Shown piece after piece: positions 6,959 through 14,133 of a stretch of DNA of 51,173 nt; position 1 is the stretch's first letter, and the number at the start of each line of letters is the position of its first letter. The stretch is from JBCCFW01 sp039029535. Lineage in GTDB: Bacteria; Acidobacteriota; JBCCFW01. The position numbers and the translations under genes were made by a program. The notes under the pieces were generated by a model. That model saw only the letters and a list, made by a program, of their open reading frames with translations, had not been told where the DNA came from and searched no databases. The DNA lies in NCBI GenBank assembly GCA_039029535.1, contig JBCCFW010000033.1, forward strand, positions 1-51,173, in the 5' to 3' direction.

Positions 6959-9232
6959 GTGGTGCTGCCGATCCTGACCCGCGCCCTCGGGATGCTCGTC
7001 GTCCTGGGGGGGCTCGGGGTGACGCTCCCGGCCCGGGCCGAGGAGAATGCCGAGGCACTGGCACGCCTGCGCCTGCAGGCCGGTCGCCACGAGCTCCGGC
7101 AGGGGGCGGCCGGCTTCCACCTCCGGGCCGAGGTCCACGCGCTGCGGCTCTTCGACGGCGTCCGCACCGGTGCTCACGTCGGCGAGTACCTCCTCTGGTT
7201 CGAGAGCGACCGCCGCTGGCGTGAGGAGATCCGCTTCCGGGGCTACACCGAGGCGGAGATCCACCTCGATGGCGACATCCACCTCGTGCGACCGGTCGAC
7301 TACGTGCCCGTGCGGGTCCATCAGCTCCGACGCCTGCTCGACCAGCAGGCCCACTTCGAGCGACGGCCCGGCGAGATGCTGACGGCCGTCGACGACTTCC
7401 GCCAGGACGGCCTGTCGATCTCGCGCTTCGTCTTCGGCACGCCGGGGGGCGCTGGTCGTCGGCTCGAGCTCGAGTCGGGCAGTGGCTTCCTGCGCACCGT
7501 GCGCGAGGATCGACTCGGCTTCGACTACCGGCGACCGCAGGAGATCTCCGGGCGCACCTGGCCAGGCATCGCGGTGGTGCGAGACGACGAGGGGCCGCTG
7601 GTCGCGTTCCGCATCACGAAGGTCGAGGAGCTCGATCGACTCCCGCCCGAGCTGGCCCGCGTGTCGGACGACGCCAGTGGACGCAGCGCCACCGCCGTGG
7701 AGGTCGGTGACGACGGTGCCGGCTGGCGTCCGTATCGCGAGCGGCTCCGTCGCATCGTGCACCACCACTGGCGGCTGCCTTCCGACGCGATGCAGGGACG
7801 CGAGGGCGTGGTCGAGCTCGGTTTTGCCATCCGTCCCGACGGCGAGGTGCAGGACCTCCGCCTCGAGCGCAGCAGCGGCAACCTGCAGCTCGACCGTGCG
7901 GCCTTGACGGCGGTCAGCGCCGCCGCACCCTTGCCGAGCCCGCCCGGTGCCGTCGAGGGGCCCGTGCCGGTGAGCTGGCAGATGCGCTACAACCTCGACG
8001 AGGCGTCGGCCGGCGTTCCCCGCGAGCTGCCGCCGCCGCTGCCTCGGATGGTCACCGGTGACGCGCCGGCCGAGCTCGCGCACTTCGACGAGGTCTTGCT
8101 CGCCTTCCTCGAGCGCGAGCGGGTTCCCGGCGCGGCGCTGGCGGTCGTGCGCCACGGTCGCCTGCTGATGTCACGTGGCTACGGCTGGGCGGACTTCGCC
8201 GCCGGTGAGCCCGTGCAGGCCGACTCGCTGTTCCGCGTCGGCAGCCTGAGCAAGCCGTGGACCTCGGTGGCGATCCTGCAGCTCGTCGACGAAGGCCGGC
8301 TCTCTCTCGATCGTCCTCTGCTCGATCAGGTCGACTGGGCCCGGTCGTTCGAAGACGTCGATCCCCGCTGGCGACGCGTGACCGTGCGTCAGCTCCTTCA
8401 ACATCGCGGCGGGCTCGACCGCAACCTCACGCCGGAGCCGACCTGGTCGCTGCCGGCGGTCGCGTCCGACCTGGGCCTGAGTCGTGCGCTCGAGCCACGC
8501 GACCTCATCACCTGGCGCTTGTCCCGACCGCTCGACTTCGAGCCTGGCGAGCGCTTCGCCTACTCGAACTTCGGCTACGTCATTCTCGGTGCGCTGCTGG
8601 AAGAGCTCACGGGTCAGTCGCTGGAAGAGCGCATCCGCGAGCGGGTGCTCGACCCGATCGACGTCGTGGGCCCGCGCCTGGGGCGCACGGCCTGGGAAGA
8701 CCGCGCGTCCAGCGAGGTGAGACCGCACTCGCGCGCCGACCGACTCAGCGGCACGCGGCAGAGCTGGGAAGGGCCGTCACCTCACGAGGGCTGGTCGCTG
8801 GAGCTCCTCGCGCCGGCCGCCGGCTGGCTCGCGTCGGCCGAGAACGTCGCGCTGTTCGCATCGACCTTCGATCGTCCGCGTCGCTGTCCGCTGCTGCCGC
8901 GCCGGCTCATCCGTCAGCTCTGGGCGCGGCCGCCGGGGCTCGCAGGCCACGACCGCTACGGGCGGATGCGCGTGCGGCACTACGGCTGTGGCTTCCAGGT
9001 CCGCACCGTCGGCTACTGGGGTGAGCACGAGCTCTCGCACGAGGGCCTGCTGCCGGGCAGCTCGTCGCTGCTGATCAGTCAGCCCGACGGCGTGCAGGCG
9101 GTGGTCCTCTTCAACCAGGACCGCGGCGCCGACGGGGTCGTGCTCTCGGCCGCCATCGCTCCCGTGCTGCGCGAGCTGCTCCGCGGCGTGGATCGCTGGC
9201 CGGACCTCGACCTGCGCGCCGGTCGACGCTGA
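6959..9232 (+). CDS. exported TonB C-terminal domain / beta-lactamase-fold serine hydrolase fusion
   Basis: 757 aa, GTG start, with an N-terminal signal peptide (hydrophobic core followed by PARAEE). Residues about 30-250 form a beta-rich domain I do not recognise. Residues about 259-350 (YRERLRRIVHHHWRLP, GVVELGFAIRPDGEVQDLRLERSSGNLQLDRAAL) are a TonB C-terminal domain. From about 360 it is a class C beta-lactamase/esterase fold with SLSK (Ser429, Lys432), YSN (Tyr535, Asn537) and HEG (694-696) in place of the usual KTG or H(S/T)G. So it is probably a periplasmic or surface peptidase or esterase. Energising TonB domains normally sit behind a transmembrane anchor, which is lacking after signal cleavage. 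The fusion is unusual. The exact start is uncertain; an ATG at 6992 would damage the signal peptide. Confidence 0.85.
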   Translation: MVLPILTRALGMLVVLGGLGVTLPARAEENAEALARLRLQAGRHELRQGAAGFHLRAEVHALRLFDGVRTGAHVGEYLLWFESDRRWREEIRFRGYTEAEIHLDGDIHLVRPVDYVPVRVHQLRRLLDQQAHFERRPGEMLTAVDDFRQDGLSISRFVFGTPGGAGRRLELESGSGFLRTVREDRLGFDYRRPQEISGRTWPGIAVVRDDEGPLVAFRITKVEELDRLPPELARVSDDASGRSATAVEVGDDGAGWRPYRERLRRIVHHHWRLPSDAMQGREGVVELGFAIRPDGEVQDLRLERSSGNLQLDRAALTAVSAAAPLPSPPGAVEGPVPVSWQMRYNLDEASAGVPRELPPPLPRMVTGDAPAELAHFDEVLLAFLERERVPGAALAVVRHGRLLMSRGYGWADFAAGEPVQADSLFRVGSLSKPWTSVAILQLVDEGRLSLDRPLLDQVDWARSFEDVDPRWRRVTVRQLLQHRGGLDRNLTPEPTWSLPAVASDLGLSRALEPRDLITWRLSRPLDFEPGERFAYSNFGYVILGALLEELTGQSLEERIRERVLDPIDVVGPRLGRTAWEDRASSEVRPHSRADRLSGTRQSWEGPSPHEGWSLELLAPAAGWLASAENVALFASTFDRPRRCPLLPRRLIRQLWARPPGLAGHDRYGRMRVRHYGCGFQVRTVGYWGEHELSHEGLLPGSSSLLISQPDGVQAVVLFNQDRGADGVVLSAAIAPVLRELLRGVDRWPDLDLRAGRR

Positions 9233-9269
9233 AAAGCAAAACGGCCCGAGGACCTTCGTCCTCGAGCCG
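9232..9269 (-). terminator. intrinsic terminator of the small exported-protein gene
   Basis: Read on the minus strand, a GC-rich stem (CGGCTCGAGGAC paired with GTCCTCGGGCCG, one mismatch, short GAAG loop) is followed by TTTTGCTTT. It lies directly downstream of the 9303-9839 gene and just after the convergent + strand hydrolase gene. Confidence 0.85.
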
Positions 9270-9302
9270 TCGATGGTGGGAGCCGCCGTGGCGACGGGGT
9301 CG

Positions 9303-9839
9303 TTACTCGACCCAGATGCGGACGGGCTCGGCGCCGTCCTGACGCACGGTGATGACGTCGGTGATGGCGCCGCTCTGCAGCTCGGCGATGACGCCGCGGA
9401 GGTTGAGCTCGTTCTTGCCGCCGGACAGCAGGACGTCGACGAGACGAGTGGGGAGGAGGATGTCGACCTCGGTCTTGCCGCTGCCCTCGACGACGTTCAC
9501 CTCGAGGGCGTCGCCGCGGATGCCGGCCTTCACTCGAGCGTCCTTCTGGTCGATCGTGAGGAAGTCGCCTTCCATCTCCTTGAGCTCGGTCCAGGCTGCG
9601 CGGACCTCGTCGAGGTTCATCTTCTCGCTGATGGCGTTGTTGATCTCGGCCTGAATCTCCGCTTCACCGGCCATGCTCAGGGCCATCGAGGCGAAGGAGA
9701 GCGGAAGCGAGAGCTCGACCTTGTTGTCCTCGTTGGGGTCGTCCACGTGGACGTGGAGGAGGGGAGTCTTGGCGGAGGCACCGGCGGCGAGGATCAGGCT
9801 GGTGACGGTGGCGAGCAGCGCGGGGCGGGCGATCTTCAT
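9303..9839 (-). CDS. small exported protein of unknown function
   Basis: 178 aa. I chose the ATG at 9839 because AGGAGA lies 6 bp upstream and it opens a textbook signal peptide (MKIARPALLATVTSLILAAGASA). The mature part is acidic, without cysteines. It contains two similar segments, VELSLPLSFASMAL and VDILLPTRLVDVLL, followed by sequences of alternating charge, suggesting an internal duplication around an LP.xL.xxL element. I do not recognise the family. It lies 162 bp downstream of the transglutaminase pair on the same strand but has a strong ribosome site and its own terminator, so it may be expressed independently and well. Confidence 0.75.
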   Translation of the reverse strand: MKIARPALLATVTSLILAAGASAKTPLLHVHVDDPNEDNKVELSLPLSFASMALSMAGEAEIQAEINNAISEKMNLDEVRAAWTELKEMEGDFLTIDQKDARVKAGIRGDALEVNVVEGSGKTEVDILLPTRLVDVLLSGGKNELNLRGVIAELQSGAITDVITVRQDGAEPVRIWVE

Positions 9840-10001
9840 CGAACTCTCCTGGACCGGGGATGTTGTCGTGTCGCGGTCGTTGATGTGACGCGCGACCGGC
9901 TGGGGCGTTAGTGGGTCCACTGCAAGTCAAGACGACAGCCGCCTCCCGAAAGTTCACTTCGCTGCCGCTGCGCGACCCGGAGCGAGTGCCCGGTACGACC
10001 G

Positions 10002-11963
10002 CTAAGACCCTGCAGGACCGAGCCGGAGGGCTGTTCGGCCCGCTGCGTGGACGTCGTCCAGGGCCCTGGAGAAGTCGGCGCAATCGGCGGCCGGGACGGT
10101 CTCGGGGCCGAGCTCGAGCGTGCGCTCCCAGTGAAGGACGCCGTCGGCCAGGCGCGCGTCCTGCTCGTGGCGGACGACGGTCGAGTCGACGCTCGGGGAC
10201 GTCGCGGCGTGGAGTTGGCGGAGCCCGGACGGCACGGTGAGGCGCCAGCGCTGATGAACCCGATGGGCCGCCACGCGGTGCGCCGCGTCGTGCGCGGCAC
10301 AGTCGAGAGCGGGCAGTGGGAGGGGGGCCAGCCGACCTGGAGTGAGAACGAGACCGTCCTCGCCCAGGCGCTGTGCTCCGCGACGGAGGAGCACCTCGGC
10401 TTCCAGCCGGTGACCACTCGAACCTTCCAGCTCTGAACGCAGGCTCTCGATCGCGGCGCCAGGGAGTAGCGAGGTGATCGTCGAGCGCAGCTCCCGCTCG
10501 TGATCGGCCGCGCTGCGATGACGTGCGGACCACCGGAGCTGACCGGCGGGACGTCCGCGGCTGAGGAGGACCAGCGAGGCCGTGATGCCGCCGTCGGTCT
10601 TCAGCGTGCCCTCGAGCGTGAGCTCGCGAGCGTGGTCGCGGGGACGCTGAGCGGGGAAGGTGATGAGCCCACCACCGTCCGCGGTGCAGGCGAGCCCGAC
10701 GGCTCCGTGGAGCGTCGCCGGCAAGGCGCCCAGGTCGCTGGCGCGATCCGTGGGATCGAAGAGCAGCAGGCTCCCGAGCCGCTCGTGCTCGACCACGGCC
10801 GGGGCGTCGTGACCGTCGGGCACCTCGAATCCGACGATGCAGTGGTTGAACTGACGCGGTGAGGGCCAAGCTTCGTGCAGGGGGCGTTCGGTGTGGACGA
10901 GCACCGGGTGAGCGCGGAGGCCCAGGGAGCCGGCGACCGAGCAGGCGAAGAGGCTCTGGTCCTTGCAGTCGCCGTAGCCGCTGCGCTGGACTTCGGTTGC
11001 CGGTCGGGGTCGATAGCCGCCGCCGCTGCCGAGCCCCGACTCGACCGACACGTAGCGGAGACGACGCACGGCGTCGACGACCAGGCCGAGTCGCTGCTCG
11101 AGCAGCAGGGGCGGGCCGCCGGGCAGCTCCGGGAGACCGGGGACGGGCGTGACGAGGGCGGGGGAGACTTGCTCAGATGCCCAGGTTGCGACGGCGGACC
11201 AGTCGTCGAATCCGCGGGTGGGTAGCGGGCGCGTGGCACCGCTTGGTGCCGACACGAAGTCGAAGAACGAGCGACCCGCGGGCTCGATCCGTTGCCAGGG
11301 GTCGTGGGGAAGGGCGGGCAGGTCCGTCAGCTCGAAGGTCGTGAGCCGACCCTCGCGATGCTGCGTCGGCGTGAGACCGAGGTGCTGCGAGACGAGCTGC
11401 CAATCCGTCGGTAGCTCGATCTCCACTCGCTCACGAGCGACCGGGTGCGGACCACCCCAAGTGGTCTCTTCCTGGGCGAAGAGCAGCCGACCGCGCAGCG
11501 TCCACTCGACCGCGATCGTCGTGCCCGGCTCGGCGATCGGCTCGGTCTCCAGCATGCGGACGCGGAGAGCTCCGTGGAGGACGTCGGGCTCGGCGGCGGC
11601 CTCGACGACCGCATCCTTGCCGAGGGTCTTCACCCGTCCGTCGCCTTGTCGATGCCAGCCGCGGAGCATGGTCACCGAGTCCGTGTCGGGGGCGTAGTGA
11701 ACCCACGGCGTGGCAGCGTCACGACCGAGCGCGGACTCGATCCGCACGACCCGGCGTCCGCGCTCACGGAGACGACCATCGGGCTCCACCTCGATCCGCA
11801 GCTCGTCGAGCAAGACGGTGGCGCCCGTCGAGGACGGGGGGGCGGTCACCTGAGACGCCGCCGCCGCCCAGTCGGGCCAGGACCGCCGTGCGTTCGCCGA
11901 CGGCGCGAGCGTTGCGATGAAGACGAGCAGCGAGAGCGCGGCGACCGGGCTGCGCCGGCTCAT
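10002..11963 (-). CDS. DUF3857/transglutaminase-like exported protein
   Basis: 653 aa with an N-terminal signal peptide (SPVAALSLLVFIATLAPSANA). Residues about 40-220 resemble DUF3857: a beta-rich domain with LRERGRRVVRIESALG and EPGTTIAVEWTLRG. The central transglutaminase-like core has a credible papain-fold triad: Cys333 in GYGDCKDQ, His374 in FNHCIV, and Asp403 in LLFDPTDR. Proteins of this type are periplasmic peptidases or transferases of unknown substrate. The start codon overlaps the stop of the upstream paralogue (ATGA, 11960-11963), so the two are translated as a pair and may form one complex. Confidence 0.88.
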   Translation of the reverse strand: MSRRSPVAALSLLVFIATLAPSANARRSWPDWAAAASQVTAPPSSTGATVLLDELRIEVEPDGRLRERGRRVVRIESALGRDAATPWVHYAPDTDSVTMLRGWHRQGDGRVKTLGKDAVVEAAAEPDVLHGALRVRMLETEPIAEPGTTIAVEWTLRGRLLFAQEETTWGGPHPVARERVEIELPTDWQLVSQHLGLTPTQHREGRLTTFELTDLPALPHDPWQRIEPAGRSFFDFVSAPSGATRPLPTRGFDDWSAVATWASEQVSPALVTPVPGLPELPGGPPLLLEQRLGLVVDAVRRLRYVSVESGLGSGGGYRPRPATEVQRSGYGDCKDQSLFACSVAGSLGLRAHPVLVHTERPLHEAWPSPRQFNHCIVGFEVPDGHDAPAVVEHERLGSLLLFDPTDRASDLGALPATLHGAVGLACTADGGGLITFPAQRPRDHARELTLEGTLKTDGGITASLVLLSRGRPAGQLRWSARHRSAADHERELRSTITSLLPGAAIESLRSELEGSSGHRLEAEVLLRRGAQRLGEDGLVLTPGRLAPLPLPALDCAAHDAAHRVAAHRVHQRWRLTVPSGLRQLHAATSPSVDSTVVRHEQDARLADGVLHWERTLELGPETVPAADCADFSRALDDVHAAGRTALRLGPAGS

Positions 11964-13945
11964 CGCGCGGGCTCGAGAGCCAGCACGGCGTCGCGCGAGT
12001 CTCGGGCCTCGGCCAGCAAGCGTCGGAGGGGGCTCTCGGCCTTGGCCGGGAAGCGCACGCGCCCGTTGCCGCCGAGCGAGAACGAACGGCTCAGTCGGAC
12101 GCCGGCCTGCGTCGTCTCCGACGCGAGCTCGAAGGACGCGTCGGAGCCAGCGCGCAGTCGCACGGGCTCCGGTGGCGTCGACACGCGCCAGCCGTCGGGC
12201 AACGAGAGCTCGACGACGTCGTGCTCTTCCCAGGCGTGGTCGAAGGCGAAGGGATGACGTCGTGGGCCTTCGCCGAGCTCGGGTAGGTGGAGCAGGTGCC
12301 AGGGGAAGGCCGAGAGGACGGTGAGCCCGCCGGTGTCCTGAGCGAGGTCGTCGATCGACAGGGAGAGGCGGAGCTCCAGCGGCGCGCTGGGAGCGTCGAG
12401 CCCGGTGACTCGGAGGTCGGTCGGCACGACGCCGTCACCGAACGCCTGCTCCCAGGCCGACTCGAGCGATGCGCGGAGGGTGTCGGCGTCACGCTCGCTC
12501 TCGACCCGCCAGGCGCGCGCGAGGTGACCGGTCCAGCGGGTGACGACCTCTCCGTGCACGCGACCGTCGGGCTCGAGCCGCAGGCGGGCGGTGGTCCTGC
12601 GCTGGCTGTCACCGGCCGCTCGGGTCGGCGTGTCGACCAACCTGCCGCCCTTGGGATCGCCGACGAGGGCCTGACCGCCCTCGGTCCACCACGGCAACAG
12701 GGCCGCCGAGCGCTGATCGGCGCCCGGGGCCAACAGTCGGACGCCGTCTCCTTCCATCACGGCGACTCCGAGGTGAGGCAGGAGCGCTTCGATCGTGCGG
12801 CGCGGCGAGAAGGTGATGTCGCGACGATCGGGGAGCAGCGCGAGACGAGCGTCGAGGCCAGCCGCGCGAGCCAGGGCAGCGGCGACGAGACAGCGCTCCA
12901 CGGGGTCGGCGCGACCCTCGTCGAGGATGGAGCCCGCCGACAGCTCGTTGAGTCGATGGAGAAGGACCATCCTCCGCCAGGGCTCGAGCTCCTCGCTCTC
13001 GAGCCGTCGCGCGTGGGCGAGCAGCGCATCGAGCCGAGCGTCGAGGTCGGCGTTGGCCTCGAGCCCCGAGAGCGCCTTGCCGGCAGCGGCGGTGATCGCG
13101 CGACCCGGTCGGGTGCCTGCCTTGCCCGCGAGCCCGAGTCGCTTGCCGACCTTCCGCCAGTAGTCCTCACCCCCGCCGAGTGACGGGTCGGCGTAGTGGA
13201 AGAGCACCGTGCCTTGCAGGTCGGCGTCGGCGGGTCGGTGCGGCTCGTCGACGAAGGCGGGCACGTTCTCGGCACGGAAGACCGTCGAACGGCCCTCGCT
13301 CGTGATGTCGAGCCAGCGAGCCCGCAGCGGCAGGGCGAGGGCGTCCCAACCCGGGATGGCGAGGTTGCTCACGCGCATCTCGAGACGACGCACCGGGAGG
13401 TCGAGCTGGACGTCGAGGAACGAGCCGTGAAGGAGGTAGCCGTTCCAGCGCTCCTGCCAGCGGTACTCGATGACCGCTCCCGGCACGACCGAGGGGATCG
13501 TGAAGCCATGACCGACGAGGGTCAGGTCCTCGCCCTGTTCGAGGACGGTGCGCCGCGTCCGATCGGCCTCCGCCAGGACGTGGATGCTCCCGTCGGGGTG
13601 AATGCTGCGGCCGGACACCCGACGGACGATGACGTCGTCGGGGACGACGACCTGCACCTCGCTCCGACGACGGGCTTCCTCGGCGGTGAAGATCTTGATC
13701 CGGCGGTACTGGTCGAAGACGAGGACGGCCTCGTCGTCGCGCTGGGAGGCCTGGACCCGATGGGTCCACTCGAGGACCTCGGCGCCGGCCGAGGCGTCCA
13801 CGCTCGGGGCGGTCGCGGCGAGCTCGGCCGGGTCGGGGGGAGACCAGTCGGCGGCGTGAGCCGTGGTCGAGACCAGCAAGCCGAGGGCCGAGCCGAGGAG
13901 ACGGAAGTGGTGATCGATGCGGACGACGGCGCGGGCAGGTGACAC
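11960..13945 (-). CDS. DUF3857 protein with degenerate transglutaminase domain
   Basis: 661 aa. The GTG at 13945 is chosen over an upstream in-frame GTG (14044) because AGGAGGGAG lies 6-8 bp before it and a signal peptide (FRLLGSALGLLVSTTAHA) follows directly. The layout mirrors the downstream gene: DUF3857-like beta domain (VVPDDVIVRRVSGRSIHPDG, PGAVIEYRWQERW), then a transglutaminase-like region. Where active members have G(D/N)CKD the sequence reads GRADPVERCLVAAALARAAGLDARLAL, and the usual DPT becomes APGAD. The histidine is kept (LLPHLGVAV). It therefore looks like a pseudoenzyme, perhaps a partner of the active paralogue. Confidence 0.85.
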   Translation of the reverse strand: MSPARAVVRIDHHFRLLGSALGLLVSTTAHAADWSPPDPAELAATAPSVDASAGAEVLEWTHRVQASQRDDEAVLVFDQYRRIKIFTAEEARRRSEVQVVVPDDVIVRRVSGRSIHPDGSIHVLAEADRTRRTVLEQGEDLTLVGHGFTIPSVVPGAVIEYRWQERWNGYLLHGSFLDVQLDLPVRRLEMRVSNLAIPGWDALALPLRARWLDITSEGRSTVFRAENVPAFVDEPHRPADADLQGTVLFHYADPSLGGGEDYWRKVGKRLGLAGKAGTRPGRAITAAAGKALSGLEANADLDARLDALLAHARRLESEELEPWRRMVLLHRLNELSAGSILDEGRADPVERCLVAAALARAAGLDARLALLPDRRDITFSPRRTIEALLPHLGVAVMEGDGVRLLAPGADQRSAALLPWWTEGGQALVGDPKGGRLVDTPTRAAGDSQRRTTARLRLEPDGRVHGEVVTRWTGHLARAWRVESERDADTLRASLESAWEQAFGDGVVPTDLRVTGLDAPSAPLELRLSLSIDDLAQDTGGLTVLSAFPWHLLHLPELGEGPRRHPFAFDHAWEEHDVVELSLPDGWRVSTPPEPVRLRAGSDASFELASETTQAGVRLSRSFSLGGNGRVRFPAKAESPLRRLLAEARDSRDAVLALEPAR

Positions 13946-14086
13946 GGCTGCTCCCTCCTGAGCGGATCCTTGCACGAGGTCGTCGGGGAACGGAAGTCGG
14001 CGGGCCCGTGGAGGAGAGTGGACGTCGATTTCGTGACTGAACACGGTGCCCCGGCCGATGTTCCCGAGGGGTGACCACGCCGACCC

Positions 14087-14114
14087 GTGACGCAGACTCC
14101 TAGCGGGGTAGACT
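14087..14114 (+). promoter_or_regulatory. candidate promoter of the kinase gene
   Basis: GTGACG (14087-14092) and TAGACT (14109-14114) are spaced by 16 bp, which matches a sigma-70 type promoter in 4/6 positions for each hexamer. The predicted start site near 14121 gives a short leader that contains the ribosome site GGGGAGAGGA before ATG 14134. The same TAGACT hexamer occurs 31 bp before the tricorn protease start (17851-17856). Confidence 0.4.
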
Positions 14115-14133
14115 GCCCCATGCGGGGAGAGGA

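Noticed and set aside
5650..7167. 505-codon minus-strand frame antisense to NnrS
   Set aside because: Low-complexity charged sequence without domains; the opposite strand has a recognisable membrane protein.
9840..10001. TTGACT (minus strand, 9930-9925) as promoter of the small exported protein
   Set aside because: No -10 element at a suitable spacing.
13946..14044. upstream GTG start for the degenerate transglutaminase protein
   Set aside because: The start at 13945 has AGGAGGG in front and begins the signal peptide.
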